Origin: Methanospirillum stamsii
GTDB taxonomy: Archaea > Halobacteriota > Methanomicrobia > Methanomicrobiales > Methanospirillaceae
DNA: 64,000 nucleotides
NCBI RefSeq assembly: GCF_003173335.1
Contig: NZ_QGMZ01000001.1
Coordinates: forward strand, 83,780 to 147,779
Direction of reading: 5' to 3'
Part shown: one piece after another, positions 35,793-45,056 of the stretch
Layout: every line of letters begins with the position of its first letter
Numbering within the stretch: position 1 is the first letter of the stretch
The notes under the pieces: model-generated
What the model was told of the DNA's origin: nothing
Database searches by the model: none
The model's input: only the letters and a program-made list of their open reading frames with translations
Position numbers and translations under genes: made by a program

Positions 35793-35973
35793 TGTTGAAA
35801 TCACTCAATCAACAAAGACTGATTTGGAAAATATCTGGGAATACATCCAACAGACTGATCCAGAAGCAGCACTAATCTTCATCCATACCCTTGAAAAGCA
35901 TATTTCTTCATTAGAGCAATTTCCTTTCCGGTGTCAACAGATTCCGGTAAAGACTCGTCAGAGTGACTGTTAA
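35774..35973 (+). pseudogene. ParE/RelE-type toxin, frameshifted and truncated
   Basis: From the ATG at 35774 the frame encodes MSEKHL and then goes out of frame. After one added base in the A-run at 35781-35785 it would read MSEKTFNVEITQSTKTDLENIW and continue EYIQQTDPEAALIFIHTLEKHISSLEQFPF, a clear ParE N-terminus. The corrected frame then stops at 35973 after about 66 residues, where intact ParE proteins have about 95 and include the C-terminal catalytic/binding strands. Both lesions indicate an inactive toxin. Confidence 0.75.
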
Positions 35974-35985
35974 AACAGGTGAAAC

Positions 35986-37152
35986 TTAGCTTGTCTGGCC
36001 GGAATCCGGATTAATCATCAGTGAAGAAACATCGACTGCTTCAAAATCCGTCCCTTTGATATCCCGGAGTGTCTTTAATGCTTCATTATCCCACCGTTCA
36101 TCCGGAGTACCAGATAAATCCCATGATCCACCTGCATTATCAGCAACAATGACTCCGTATTTCTTCATTGCCTCCATGATGACTTTTGCCTGGTCCGGAT
36201 AACCGGAGGTATCAAATGATGACTTCAATCTGAATCTCTGTCCCATAGGCGGGTATTCGGGACTTGTAATGTCAGAAGCATAATGTCTGGCCGGCCAGAC
36301 AAAGGCTTTCTGTGTTGATATTGCTGTTGTTCTAATAGCATGTCTGATCTCTCCGGAAGCTACTTCATCATATTTTACAAGGCCCGGGAGAATGGGCAGA
36401 CCAGCAGCATCCGCCGAAGTGTAACAGATCGGCCGGAGCGTATTACTTAAGAGATCGTAGACTGCTCCGGCTCCTGCGGTCCAGGTACCGTCAGGATTTT
36501 GAATTGCTTTATAGAGTTCATACAGGATTGCATTATCCTTGTCAATAATGAGCATATGATAATCATGATCCTGTTGAATGAGCGGGTTTTCCGGGATCGG
36601 GTATGGCCCACAATCACTTTCAGTATAATAATGAATACTGACATCGACCTTTGGCTGATCTCCTGATACTACATTATAGGGTATTCCCCAGGGGACACCA
36701 TTTTTGAATCCTGAATAAAATTGTGGTTTTACCGTCTGGTCTTCTCCTCCCATAGTCCGGATATAATCTACCGAACGATCATCGACCGGAAGAGTGTCAA
36801 TCGGAACATTCCAGATATTGTCACTTGGAAATATCGAAACTCCCTGAATTGATGGTCCGGAAGTTGTGCTGAAAGCAGTTACCTGATTTGTATCAGTTAT
36901 TGTCGGTGAAACCGGATCTGTAATAAGATCACTCACAAGTGGCTGAGATACTACCGGAACGGACTTATCCATGGAGGGTTTTGAAATAGTTGGTGTTTGT
37001 GAAGAAGGTATCGAGGGTTTTGGTATGTTTAATGAAACACTGGTGGAAATTGGTGAAGATGATCCAGTATCCGTGGCAGTCGCTACGTTTATGGTCATAC
37101 CCACAAACAGGAATAACATAATAATAATCACGGTAATCTTTTTTGATATCAT
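35986..37152 (-). CDS. Secreted protein of unknown function with Pro/Ser/Thr-rich stalk
   Basis: A 388-residue exported protein: signal peptide (about residues 5-27), a Ser/Thr/Pro-rich low-complexity segment (about 30-95, probably glycosylated), then a globular domain with FPSDNIWNVPIDTLPVD, GPYPIPENPLI, TSADAAGLPILPGLVKYDEV, FVWPARHYAS and MGQRFRLKSSFD. I have a sense that the same domain occurs in secreted proteins of actinobacteria and other bacteria, but I know no function. Conserved Asp, His and Trp residues in WPARHYAS and HAIRTTA suggest a catalytic or carbohydrate-binding role. It is unlinked to neighbours. Confidence 0.75.
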   Translation of the reverse strand: MISKKITVIIIMLFLFVGMTINVATATDTGSSSPISTSVSLNIPKPSIPSSQTPTISKPSMDKSVPVVSQPLVSDLITDPVSPTITDTNQVTAFSTTSGPSIQGVSIFPSDNIWNVPIDTLPVDDRSVDYIRTMGGEDQTVKPQFYSGFKNGVPWGIPYNVVSGDQPKVDVSIHYYTESDCGPYPIPENPLIQQDHDYHMLIIDKDNAILYELYKAIQNPDGTWTAGAGAVYDLLSNTLRPICYTSADAAGLPILPGLVKYDEVASGEIRHAIRTTAISTQKAFVWPARHYASDITSPEYPPMGQRFRLKSSFDTSGYPDQAKVIMEAMKKYGVIVADNAGGSWDLSGTPDERWDNEALKTLRDIKGTDFEAVDVSSLMINPDSGQTS

Positions 37153-37487
37153 AAATGTGCCTCAAAAAACACCGATAACCATCATCCTGATCTTAATTCA
37201 TCATATCAGGGAAATTTCCTAAAAAAAGCAATGAATGCACTACAGATTTTAAAAAATGAAAATAAAAGCCGGACAAAAGATCACAACACATAGATAGAGC
37301 ATTGCAGCCACAAGTTATATATATTACTAATTTTTGCTCTTCATTATCGAATACTTACAGAAAATATCTACCTCAAATTCAAATATTGCTTAAAATAAAA
37401 TTCCTCTTATTATCGCTTTTATTCCAAAATCTCTGAAACCTTACCAAAAACATACACAATTATCTATTACCCCGGTTATTCTCTATC
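37153..37487. other. AT-rich divergent intergenic region
   Basis: This 335-base stretch separates two exported-protein genes. It contains a TATA-like AGTTATATATATTA (about 37313-37326) and another run TTAAAATAAAA near 37390, either of which may be a promoter element. No gene or RNA is evident. Confidence 0.5.
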
Positions 37488-39317
37488 ATGAAATGGCACT
37501 CCTGGATAGGAATAATATCACTCATTTTTTATATGGTTTTTTTATCTCCGGTACTGGGCGTATCAGTGGTTTCACCCGAAACAGAACAAATATTCCAGAA
37601 TATGACCCCGGAAGAGAGAGTAGGACAACTCTTCATGCCAGCAATATCATCCGGATCCTCAAACGGAACACAGGAGATGACTCCGGAATTAGAAGAAATG
37701 CTAAGCCAAGTCCATCCCGGAGGAGTTATCCTGTTTGCACGGGACATCTCTTCAGTAGAACAACTGGTAACTCTCACCGATAATCTCCAGAATGCTGGAT
37801 CACTTCTTGAAAGCGGAGAAGAGGTTCCGTTATTCATTTCAATTGACCAGGAAGGAGGACAGATTACCAGACTTCCCTTTGGTCCCCGGATGCCCGGAAA
37901 CATGGCCCTTGGTGCCAGCCGGTCGGCAGAAACCACCAGGGAAGTTGCCCGGACCATTGGGGATGAAATCTCTTCACTAGGAATCAATATGAACTTTGCT
38001 CCGGTCCTTGATGTTGAAACAAACCAGAACAACCCGGTTATCGGGATCAGATCATTTGGTGCTGACCCGGAGTTGGTCTCAACACTTGGAGATGCATACA
38101 TCACTGGAATGCATGATGCAGGAATCATCTGCAGTGGAAAACATTTTCCCGGTCATGGTGACGTTGATATCGACAGCCATCTCGGACTTCCACTTGAGAA
38201 CCATACAAAAGCCAGGATGAACGAGGTAGAACTGGTCCCGTTCAAATCTGCCATTGGATCAGGAGTGGATGCCATCATGACCGCCCATATCATATTCCCG
38301 GCGTATGATAATTCCACCAACATTCTCGAAGACGGCACAGAAGCCAAAACTCCGGCAACTCTTTCAAAACCCATCCTTACCGGACTGCTCAGGGATGAAC
38401 TCTCTTTTGACGGACTTATCATCACCGATGCCATGATGATGAAGGCCATCGTAGATAATTTCAAAACCGGAGATGCAGCAGTGCGGGCCATCCGGGCCGG
38501 AGCAGATATCATCCTCTTCCCGGACCCGGCTATTGAGGCATATACTGCAGTTCTTACATCATATAAATCAGATCCGGAGATACGGACCAGAGTAGATGAT
38601 TCGGTAAAACGAATCCTTGCCATGAAAGAGAAATATGGAATTATTGATCTCTCACGTTCCGGCAATACCAGTGATTTGAATAACGATTCACGAATTGCAT
38701 ATGCACAGAAGATATGTCTGGGAGAAGAGGCCTTTATGGTCGAACAGGAGGAAGCAGATAAAACCGTCACCCTCGTTTCAGACAAAAATAATCTCATCCC
38801 CCTTTCCGGAGAGAATCTCCGAAGTATCATCATATTCTCTCCGACAACCTCATTTACTAATGAAACATCAGAGGCTGTGAATGAAACTTTACAACGTCAG
38901 GGTTATTCCCCGGAAATATTCTCATTTACATACCAGAACCAGGTAAATCTTTCAACTGACCAGAAAATTGCTGTGACGAATGCTTCACTAATAATTCTTG
39001 GAACAAGTTCATCCAATGCAACACAACGGACTGATAACTATTTCATCCCACTGTTTTCACGTGATTTACTTGACTTCGCCAGAGACTATGATCTTCCGGT
39101 AATAGGCCTTTCATTAAACCAGCCTTATGATATCATGTATATGCAGGACATCCCGGTGTATTTTGCTACCTATGCAGGAAGAACCGGAGGTCAGAATGTC
39201 CGGTCTGCAGTCAGGGCAATATTTGGTGAGATCCCAATAACCGGCACTCTTCCGGTTGATATTTCAGAGGAAAATGGGACCATAATTTATCCAATGAACT
39301 CCGGAATCATTGAATAA
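37488..39317 (+). CDS. Secreted GH3 glycosidase, beta-N-acetylhexosaminidase-like
   Basis: A 609-residue exported enzyme. After a signal peptide (about residues 1-24), the catalytic TIM barrel has SIDQEGGQITRLP, the NagZ-type loop KHFPGHGDVDIDSHLGLP (near residue 217, containing the Asp-His acid/base pair) and the nucleophile Asp in LIITDAMMM (near 311). A C-terminal alpha/beta domain of about 230 residues follows, as in two-domain NagZ-like enzymes. It would remove terminal N-acetylhexosamine from glycans outside the cell. As methanogens lack murein, the target may be S-layer N-glycans, sheath polymers or other organisms' cell walls. Confidence 0.92.
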   Translation: MKWHSWIGIISLIFYMVFLSPVLGVSVVSPETEQIFQNMTPEERVGQLFMPAISSGSSNGTQEMTPELEEMLSQVHPGGVILFARDISSVEQLVTLTDNLQNAGSLLESGEEVPLFISIDQEGGQITRLPFGPRMPGNMALGASRSAETTREVARTIGDEISSLGINMNFAPVLDVETNQNNPVIGIRSFGADPELVSTLGDAYITGMHDAGIICSGKHFPGHGDVDIDSHLGLPLENHTKARMNEVELVPFKSAIGSGVDAIMTAHIIFPAYDNSTNILEDGTEAKTPATLSKPILTGLLRDELSFDGLIITDAMMMKAIVDNFKTGDAAVRAIRAGADIILFPDPAIEAYTAVLTSYKSDPEIRTRVDDSVKRILAMKEKYGIIDLSRSGNTSDLNNDSRIAYAQKICLGEEAFMVEQEEADKTVTLVSDKNNLIPLSGENLRSIIIFSPTTSFTNETSEAVNETLQRQGYSPEIFSFTYQNQVNLSTDQKIAVTNASLIILGTSSSNATQRTDNYFIPLFSRDLLDFARDYDLPVIGLSLNQPYDIMYMQDIPVYFATYAGRTGGQNVRSAVRAIFGEIPITGTLPVDISEENGTIIYPMNSGIIE

Positions 39318-39388
39318 ATTCTTTTTTTGGATTCGGTCGAGGTATAATACAGCTGGATAATCTGACATATGAATTGTTTAAAAAAAGA

Positions 39389-40063
39389 CTATTCCAGGTC
39401 CTCATCATATGACCCACCTTCATATGCACACATACCTGTCCGGGGAGAATTACATATCGGGAGCAGATAGCATTCATCAAGATCTTCGTCAGAGCTGCAA
39501 TCAAGACACAGGACCGTATCATCATCGTTTTCAAGATAGTGATAAACCGCAGGTTTTCCACATTCAGAACAGGCGATTTCCGGCTTAATGTTCATGGCTA
39601 ACATGAGCATTTTTTTCGGATCCTTTTCCCAGAGAATAATATCGGCAACTTTCAGCCTGAGTTCAGTTGTAGTGCCAAAATCATACTCATAGGAAAAAAA
39701 CATCCCCGGACAGAGAACCTTCTCGAGTTTTACTTTTGTAGATTTTGTCGGGTAAAATGAATCATCCGGATCTGAAGATGGTGCCTGGTATTCAATTCCC
39801 TCAATAGTAAAAGCACTAAGGTGACCACAACATTCTACCCATATGTCACGTAATGCCTCGTCCAGATCTGCAAGGATTGCATTGGGTTTTGCGAGAAGAA
39901 TCATCCAATAGGGAGATGAATAAGGAGTATCAACCAGAATGATGAACCGTTCTTCACCTGATGTCACCGCATGTTTTTTCTTCAGATGTGTCGCAGAAGT
40001 TCGTTTCGTTAATGGCTCCTCACAGAGATAACATCTTCCGGGTGTCGGGATCTGTTTTGCCAT
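39389..40063 (-). CDS. pRiA4b ORF-3-like protein with zinc-finger ends
   Basis: The central domain (DEALRDIWVECCGHLSAF, then CPGMFFSYEYDFGTTTELRLKV) matches the plasmid pRiA4b ORF-3-like family, which occurs beside mobile elements and in many archaea. It is framed by a CYLCEEPL...HLKKKHA zinc finger (C2H2-like) at residues 11-31 and a C-terminal CSECG...CLDC pair. The tail is acidic. Length is 224 residues. Function is not established; nucleic-acid binding is plausible from the fingers. Confidence 0.82.
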   Translation of the reverse strand: MAKQIPTPGRCYLCEEPLTKRTSATHLKKKHAVTSGEERFIILVDTPYSSPYWMILLAKPNAILADLDEALRDIWVECCGHLSAFTIEGIEYQAPSSDPDDSFYPTKSTKVKLEKVLCPGMFFSYEYDFGTTTELRLKVADIILWEKDPKKMLMLAMNIKPEIACSECGKPAVYHYLENDDDTVLCLDCSSDEDLDECYLLPICNSPRTGMCAYEGGSYDEDLE

Positions 40064-40307
40064 AGTAAATTATATGGCTGATAAGTTATTTGAATTTTCG
40101 AGATTTCTTATCATTGATTCTCCTGGCCGTCACGACCTCTGACATCATAACCCGGAAAATCGCTCCCCGTTGCTATTGTCCTTTAAAAGCTCATATCTAA
40201 ACTTTTTCAGTACGGTGAACTGAACCGCTGAATATGGAGAGACGCAAGATTGATGCAATTCTGACCATAAATAGGAGAGTAAAAAAAGTTAAGTAATGGA
40301 AAGCAGT
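40064..40307. other. Intergenic stretch, nothing recognised
   Basis: The bases between the pRiA4b-like gene and the small Lys-rich gene hold no ORF of note, tRNA or convincing hairpin. With the flanking 40446-40619 gap this is the most gene-poor part of the window. Confidence 0.4.
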
Positions 40308-40445
40308 TTACTTTAATTTTTTCTCGAGCTTTTTGAGTTTTTTCTTAGCTGAATCACTACCTGCTGCCGCCTGCTTCGCAAGTTCTTCTGCCTTAACCTT
40401 TTTCTCTCTATTGAGCTTAACCAGTTGTTTTTTACTTGTTGGCAT
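40308..40445 (-). CDS. Lysine-rich 45-residue small protein
   Basis: The frame encodes MPTSKKQLVKLNREKKVKAE followed by ELAKQAAAGSDSAKKKLKKLEKKLK, one third lysine, and would form a single amphipathic or coiled helix. It has an ATG start, a TAA stop and no alternative explanation in a 556-base gap. Such basic peptides could bind nucleic acid. I do not recognise a family. Confidence 0.6.
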   Translation of the reverse strand: MPTSKKQLVKLNREKKVKAEELAKQAAAGSDSAKKKLKKLEKKLK

Positions 40446-40619
40446 ATTACTTCTCACTAGGATTTAGGCTGATCGTATTTGGTTTTATCCCTCTTCACAA
40501 TATATTCGGGTTATGGAATCAGATGAAATCAGTTTCTCTGATTCACCTATCACTTCCTGATCCGGAATTGACTTCAACCATTCAGAAAAATGGAGTGAAC
40601 ATATAAAGACCAATATTAC

Positions 40620-41504
40620 TCATTTTCTTTCATCACTATTACAAACAGAATTGGCATATGAAACAATACGAGGATACAGTCCGGAGATTATATCTGCTAG
40701 GTTTTTCTGTCCATACGAGTAGGGAGCTTTCCCAAGCAGGCTTATCGGAATAACCTCCTGACCATTACATTGAACTGGCTCAACCGGCCCATCTCCTTCA
40801 AAAGTAAAAAATCCTACAGGATTTTCTGTTTTTGGTATCGTGATTCCTGAAGAAAGGAACCCGGATTGCACAGTTTGAGGAACACTTATCTTTGGCAAAT
40901 CAGATCCGGGACGGATCTTTTTCACCGCCTGGATTATCTCTTCCCTGCTTTTCCCCCGGATATAAAAAAGAAGCCAGGGATTTTCATCCAGGGCCTCTGC
41001 AATAAAGTAACATGCAGCGATGACATGAATACAGGAGTTATTCACATCACCACAACTACAATAGGCATAAAAACCGGTAGAGATTGAGGGAATAAAATAA
41101 AATTTGTGATCTTGTAATATCCGGACAAAAGTCTCTGATAACTCTCCGGAGATCAATGCCCCGCTAAGTGCCGTATCTGCAGCGATGATTCTAACCAGAT
41201 TTACCCACTCTGCGTCTTTTAACTGAGATACTACAAAATCAACGTCACGAATAGTATATCCGGAACAACTGATACCGATCTTAATCCGTCCGGGCTCAAT
41301 AATCAGTCTGCATGCTTCTCTTTTCCTTGCACATAAAAGCCCCTTTGAAAGTCTTTTGTTCTCAGCTGAAGACTCCATTATCCGGATAAATTCCCGTGAA
41401 CACCATGTTTTACCTACCGGTTCAATCTGAGCTTTGAGTTTAAGTTTTCTTTCAGGAGGAACATCATTGATGGTTTTAATCCACCAGCGGTTTTTCCGTC
41501 TCAT
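40620..41504 (-). CDS. SWIM zinc-finger protein coupled to SNF2 helicase
   Basis: The 294-residue protein has the SWIM motif AYCSCGDVNNSCIHVIAACYF (CxC then CxH, near residues 170-186), a DNA- or protein-binding zinc site. The start overlaps the SNF2 helicase stop by ATGA, so they are co-translated; SWIM and SNF2 partners of this kind recur across bacteria and archaea. The remainder of the protein is uncharacterised. It likely acts as the accessory subunit of the helicase. Confidence 0.9.
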   Translation of the reverse strand: MRRKNRWWIKTINDVPPERKLKLKAQIEPVGKTWCSREFIRIMESSAENKRLSKGLLCARKREACRLIIEPGRIKIGISCSGYTIRDVDFVVSQLKDAEWVNLVRIIAADTALSGALISGELSETFVRILQDHKFYFIPSISTGFYAYCSCGDVNNSCIHVIAACYFIAEALDENPWLLFYIRGKSREEIIQAVKKIRPGSDLPKISVPQTVQSGFLSSGITIPKTENPVGFFTFEGDGPVEPVQCNGQEVIPISLLGKAPYSYGQKNLADIISGLYPRIVSYANSVCNSDERK

Positions 41505-44500
41505 TTATCCTCCTCATCGGAAAAAACACTATCACGAAGTGAAACAATCTCCAGCAGTTCCTGTGTTGAAAGATTTGTCAGATACTCATCTCCATGAGCC
41601 AGCACTTCCCGGGCAAGTGTTCGTTTTTCCTGATTCATCACATCAATACGTTCTTCAAGTGTTCCGGCTGCAATCATGAGATGAACCTGGACTTTCCTTT
41701 TCTGACCAATCCGGTACGTCCGGTCAGTTGCCTGGTCTTCCACTGCCGGATTCCACCACCGGTCAATATGAAATACATGAGTTGCACGAGTCAGATTGAG
41801 ACCAGTCCCTCCAGCTTTTAGTGAGATTACAAAAACGGATGGTTCATCAGTATTTTGAAACTCATCTATCAGTTGTTCACGATTTTTTCGCGTTACTGAT
41901 CCGGTAAGAAGTAAAACAGGAACACCGGTGTGTTTTTTAATCATCTCCGCCAGTTCCTGTGCAAAAGTTGCATACTGACTGAAAATGAGAGTAGAATCTC
42001 CTTCTGCAAGAATCTCGTCAAGCATCTCAAATAATCGCCGGACCTTTCCGGAACGATCTGACTTTTTCTTGTTATCCCCGGTAACAAGTCCGGGATGATT
42101 ACATATCTGTTTAAGGCGGGTTATTGCAGCAAGTATGGCTCCTCTCCGGGCAATACCTTCTACCTTATCGACATTTTCTGCAAGTTCCACGACTACGGCC
42201 TGATACAGGGTTGCCTGTTCCTTTGTAAGAGTACAGTACTCCCGAGACTCCATTTTTTCCGGAAGGTCGGAGATAACATTCTTGTCAGTCTTCATTCTCC
42301 GTAAAATAAAAGGACTGATAAGAGAGCGAAGTTCTTTTGTCAATTCAGGATCTTTTTCCTGCTCAATAGCCCGGATATACCGGGACGTAAACGCATGCTC
42401 TGTTCCAAGATATCCGGGGTTTAAAAAGTCCATGATTGACCATAGTTCAAGTAACCGGTTTTCTACCGGAGTGCCGGTAAGTGCAACCCGCCTCTCCCCG
42501 GAGAGAGATTTAACCGCTTTTGTCTGGTTTGTATGGGGATTTTTGATATTTTGTGCTTCGTCAAGAATAATTGCAGACCATGTAACCTGGCTTACATGAT
42601 CAAGATCCCGGGCTGCCAGGTGATAGGTTGTCAGGACCAGATCATATGAATTTATGAGTCTGACAAATTCATCTCCCTTGCACCGGTCAGTTCCATGATG
42701 AACCCATGTCTTCAGTGATGGAGCAAACCGGTTAATTTCACGTTCCCAATTTCCAACAACAGACATAGGACAGACAAGAAGTGCCGTATTCATTCCGGGA
42801 TCAAGTTCCCGGAGATAGAGTAGCCAGGCAAGTGTCTGGGGGGTCTTTCCAAGCCCCATGTCATCTGCCAGACAGGCACCAAAGCCTCTCCGGTTGCAGT
42901 TAAACAAAAAAGAAAAGCCTTCCTCCTGATATGGCCGGAGAATTCCATGAAAGGTGTCTGGAACAATACATGAATGCTCTTTCCTGTCATTTCTAATAAA
43001 ATTCAAAAGGTCTGCGACCCAGTCATCTTTAGCATGAACTGAAACTGACAAATCCGGATCCTGTATCCCAATCAGCGAGAGACGAAGCAAATCTTCGGTT
43101 GAATTCGCACCTTTTGTAGTTCGTTTATGAAAATAGTCAAGAGCACGCTGTATTGCATCTGTATCAAAAGTTATCCATCTGCCACCTATTCTGACAAAGG
43201 GAGCTTTCAGTTTCACTGCTTCCCAGAATTCCTCCGAAGAATATGATTCTTCGCCGATTGCAATCCGGTAATCAAATGATAAAAGTTCATGAAAGCCCAG
43301 CATTCCGGTCTGATAACCAGGATTTTTCCTTCCGGCATGGAGTTCAAGCCGTGGTGTATATGTTTTATCTGTCCACCAGGCAGGAAGAAGAACAATTACT
43401 CCTTTTCTGCGGATTTTTTCGAGGTCTGACCCTAAAAATTCTGCTGCTTCAGTGAGGGTTAACTTGGCTCCGGTGGGTTTTTCGATGGAGAGATATTTCC
43501 AGAGTACCGAGGAAGATGCGGCTGCTTTGCCTATTCCTGCAATGAGCATATTCCGGAGATATGCCGCCGGCGGAAGTAATCCTCCATGTTCGTTTGGTAA
43601 ATTCCATATTGTTTCAGCAGGGATGATAAGGGATGAATCTACCTCAGATATCAGAAAGAGACTGACCTCCCAGGGTTCTGTTTCTCCCTCCGGGGGATCT
43701 CTGACAAGAATGCAGCATTGAAATTCTGGAAACCTGTCTACACGGGCATATGTCAGCCATTCCCTTAACTCACGGGAAAAATTTCTATCATACCCGGTTT
43801 CCTGTCCGGAATAGGTACATCCGGTAAGGTCCGAAATAAATCGCAAACAGTTCAGTTCTGATTGATACCGTGGTTCCTGCTCTTCATCCAAAGAAAAATT
43901 TGTAAAAGCACGACGAATGATTACCTGCATCATCTCCAAAAGCACATTCTGGACTCTTTCTCCCGGCTTTGGAAACGAGGGTTCTTTCGAGAGACGAGGC
44001 AGAGAATACCTGCATACTTTTGGCATACGACCTGATATCTCAGTTACCCATGCGAAATCTTCAGGAGAGAGTGCAGGAATCCAGGATGCATGATATCCAT
44101 AGAAAGTCCGGTCACTAGTTGGTTTGAACTTTCCTCCTTTTACAAGGTTTACGGCACTTTCAGTTAGAACGGTAAGATAATGAAACGAATCACCTGCGAT
44201 AAACCGGTCCTGTCCGGATTGGTGATTTTTCCAGAGATCAAAGAATGAATCATAGGAAAATAGAATTACAGGCACATACACCGGAACCAGAGGTAATTTT
44301 TCAACTTTTTTTGAATTTTTGCCGCTTGTTAAGAACACCGATGAAGGAGGAACCTTATCTGATACAGGGAGGTAAAGGATCCACCTGGTTTTCTTATACT
44401 CTTCAGTGGTATCAAAACTTTCACGGATAAGTGTCTCTAAAGAGAGATGATCAAGGGCATGAGGATATTCACCCGGTTTGTCCGGATCATTCTTTGGTTT

Positions 44501-44701
44501 TTTCCGGAACGCTTCCGGATTATCGGTAATATATTCTGCAAATAGCGCAACTTCTCTGACCGCCGGATTTGTCAGGGCATGTAGAACAGGGAGTGAAGAT
44601 ATTGATGATTCTTCTTTATGCTTATATTGAACTGGTGATAGGGATTTGTAACTCACACCTTGGCCCTCAGTTGGTATAGCAAGGTATCCTCCTGCTCTCA
44701 T
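41501..44701 (-). CDS. SNF2/Rad54-family DNA helicase
   Basis: A 1066-residue protein. The N-terminal 540 residues contain the SNF2-associated DUF3670-like region, followed by the helicase core: Walker A DDMGLGKTPQT (near 615), DEAQNIKNP box (near 713), TGTPVENRL (motif III), and C-terminal motifs SLKAGGTGLNLTRATHVFHID and QATDRTYRIGQKRKV (near 995). It is a double-stranded DNA translocase that remodels protein-DNA complexes, with roles in repair, transcription or defence. It is encoded with a SWIM protein. A conserved Cys-rich region is not evident. Confidence 0.95.
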   Translation of the reverse strand: MRAGGYLAIPTEGQGVSYKSLSPVQYKHKEESSISSLPVLHALTNPAVREVALFAEYITDNPEAFRKKPKNDPDKPGEYPHALDHLSLETLIRESFDTTEEYKKTRWILYLPVSDKVPPSSVFLTSGKNSKKVEKLPLVPVYVPVILFSYDSFFDLWKNHQSGQDRFIAGDSFHYLTVLTESAVNLVKGGKFKPTSDRTFYGYHASWIPALSPEDFAWVTEISGRMPKVCRYSLPRLSKEPSFPKPGERVQNVLLEMMQVIIRRAFTNFSLDEEQEPRYQSELNCLRFISDLTGCTYSGQETGYDRNFSRELREWLTYARVDRFPEFQCCILVRDPPEGETEPWEVSLFLISEVDSSLIIPAETIWNLPNEHGGLLPPAAYLRNMLIAGIGKAAASSSVLWKYLSIEKPTGAKLTLTEAAEFLGSDLEKIRRKGVIVLLPAWWTDKTYTPRLELHAGRKNPGYQTGMLGFHELLSFDYRIAIGEESYSSEEFWEAVKLKAPFVRIGGRWITFDTDAIQRALDYFHKRTTKGANSTEDLLRLSLIGIQDPDLSVSVHAKDDWVADLLNFIRNDRKEHSCIVPDTFHGILRPYQEEGFSFLFNCNRRGFGACLADDMGLGKTPQTLAWLLYLRELDPGMNTALLVCPMSVVGNWEREINRFAPSLKTWVHHGTDRCKGDEFVRLINSYDLVLTTYHLAARDLDHVSQVTWSAIILDEAQNIKNPHTNQTKAVKSLSGERRVALTGTPVENRLLELWSIMDFLNPGYLGTEHAFTSRYIRAIEQEKDPELTKELRSLISPFILRRMKTDKNVISDLPEKMESREYCTLTKEQATLYQAVVVELAENVDKVEGIARRGAILAAITRLKQICNHPGLVTGDNKKKSDRSGKVRRLFEMLDEILAEGDSTLIFSQYATFAQELAEMIKKHTGVPVLLLTGSVTRKNREQLIDEFQNTDEPSVFVISLKAGGTGLNLTRATHVFHIDRWWNPAVEDQATDRTYRIGQKRKVQVHLMIAAGTLEERIDVMNQEKRTLAREVLAHGDEYLTNLSTQELLEIVSLRDSVFSDEEDK

Positions 44702-44736
44702 AATAGAATTGTTATGAGATGGAATAACGTGAAAAT

Positions 44737-44997
44737 TCAGGGTTTAATTTTTACCAGGACTAATCCTTCTTCCTCCAGCCAATCCCAGGCTCTGCTTTGA
44801 GACCGGTCATCTTTCCAGGTATACCATTCTTGTTCGAGATTTAGATATGCCCGGATAAAATCTTTGAATCTTCGAAAGGCTCCTGAACCCTTGATGGTCT
44901 GGGAAGCGAGGTTTTGGATAACCGGATCTTTTATCTCATCAATAAAGAGTTCCATGTTTGTATACCCATCCTGTGAGTTGGTCCGGATTGGAAACAA
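44737..44997 (-). pseudogene. UPF0158 family protein, N-terminally truncated
   Basis: The 86 residues match the C-terminal half of UPF0158 (DEIKDPVIQNLASQTIKGSGAFRRFKDFIRAY, then WYTWKDDRSQSRAWDWLEEEGLV). The frame stays open upstream only to 45024 (it would add IDHDTGRYV) before an in-frame TAG at 45025-45027, so the usual first 50 to 60 residues are absent. The first codon available is TTG. It is either a remnant or a short expressed variant. Confidence 0.68.
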
Positions 44998-45056
44998 TAC
45001 ATATCTCCCGGTGTCATGATCAATCTATTCTTATATCACGGTATTGATCCTCTTAT

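Noticed and set aside
40064..40619. tRNA or structured RNA in the gene-poor gap
   Set aside because: No cloverleaf, TPsiC-like GGTTCRA box with paired stems, or stable hairpin was found; only the small Lys-rich frame stood out.
41594..44430. Several 60-110-codon frames opposite the SNF2 gene
   Set aside because: They lack start signals and family similarity, and lie wholly opposite a well-supported helicase gene.
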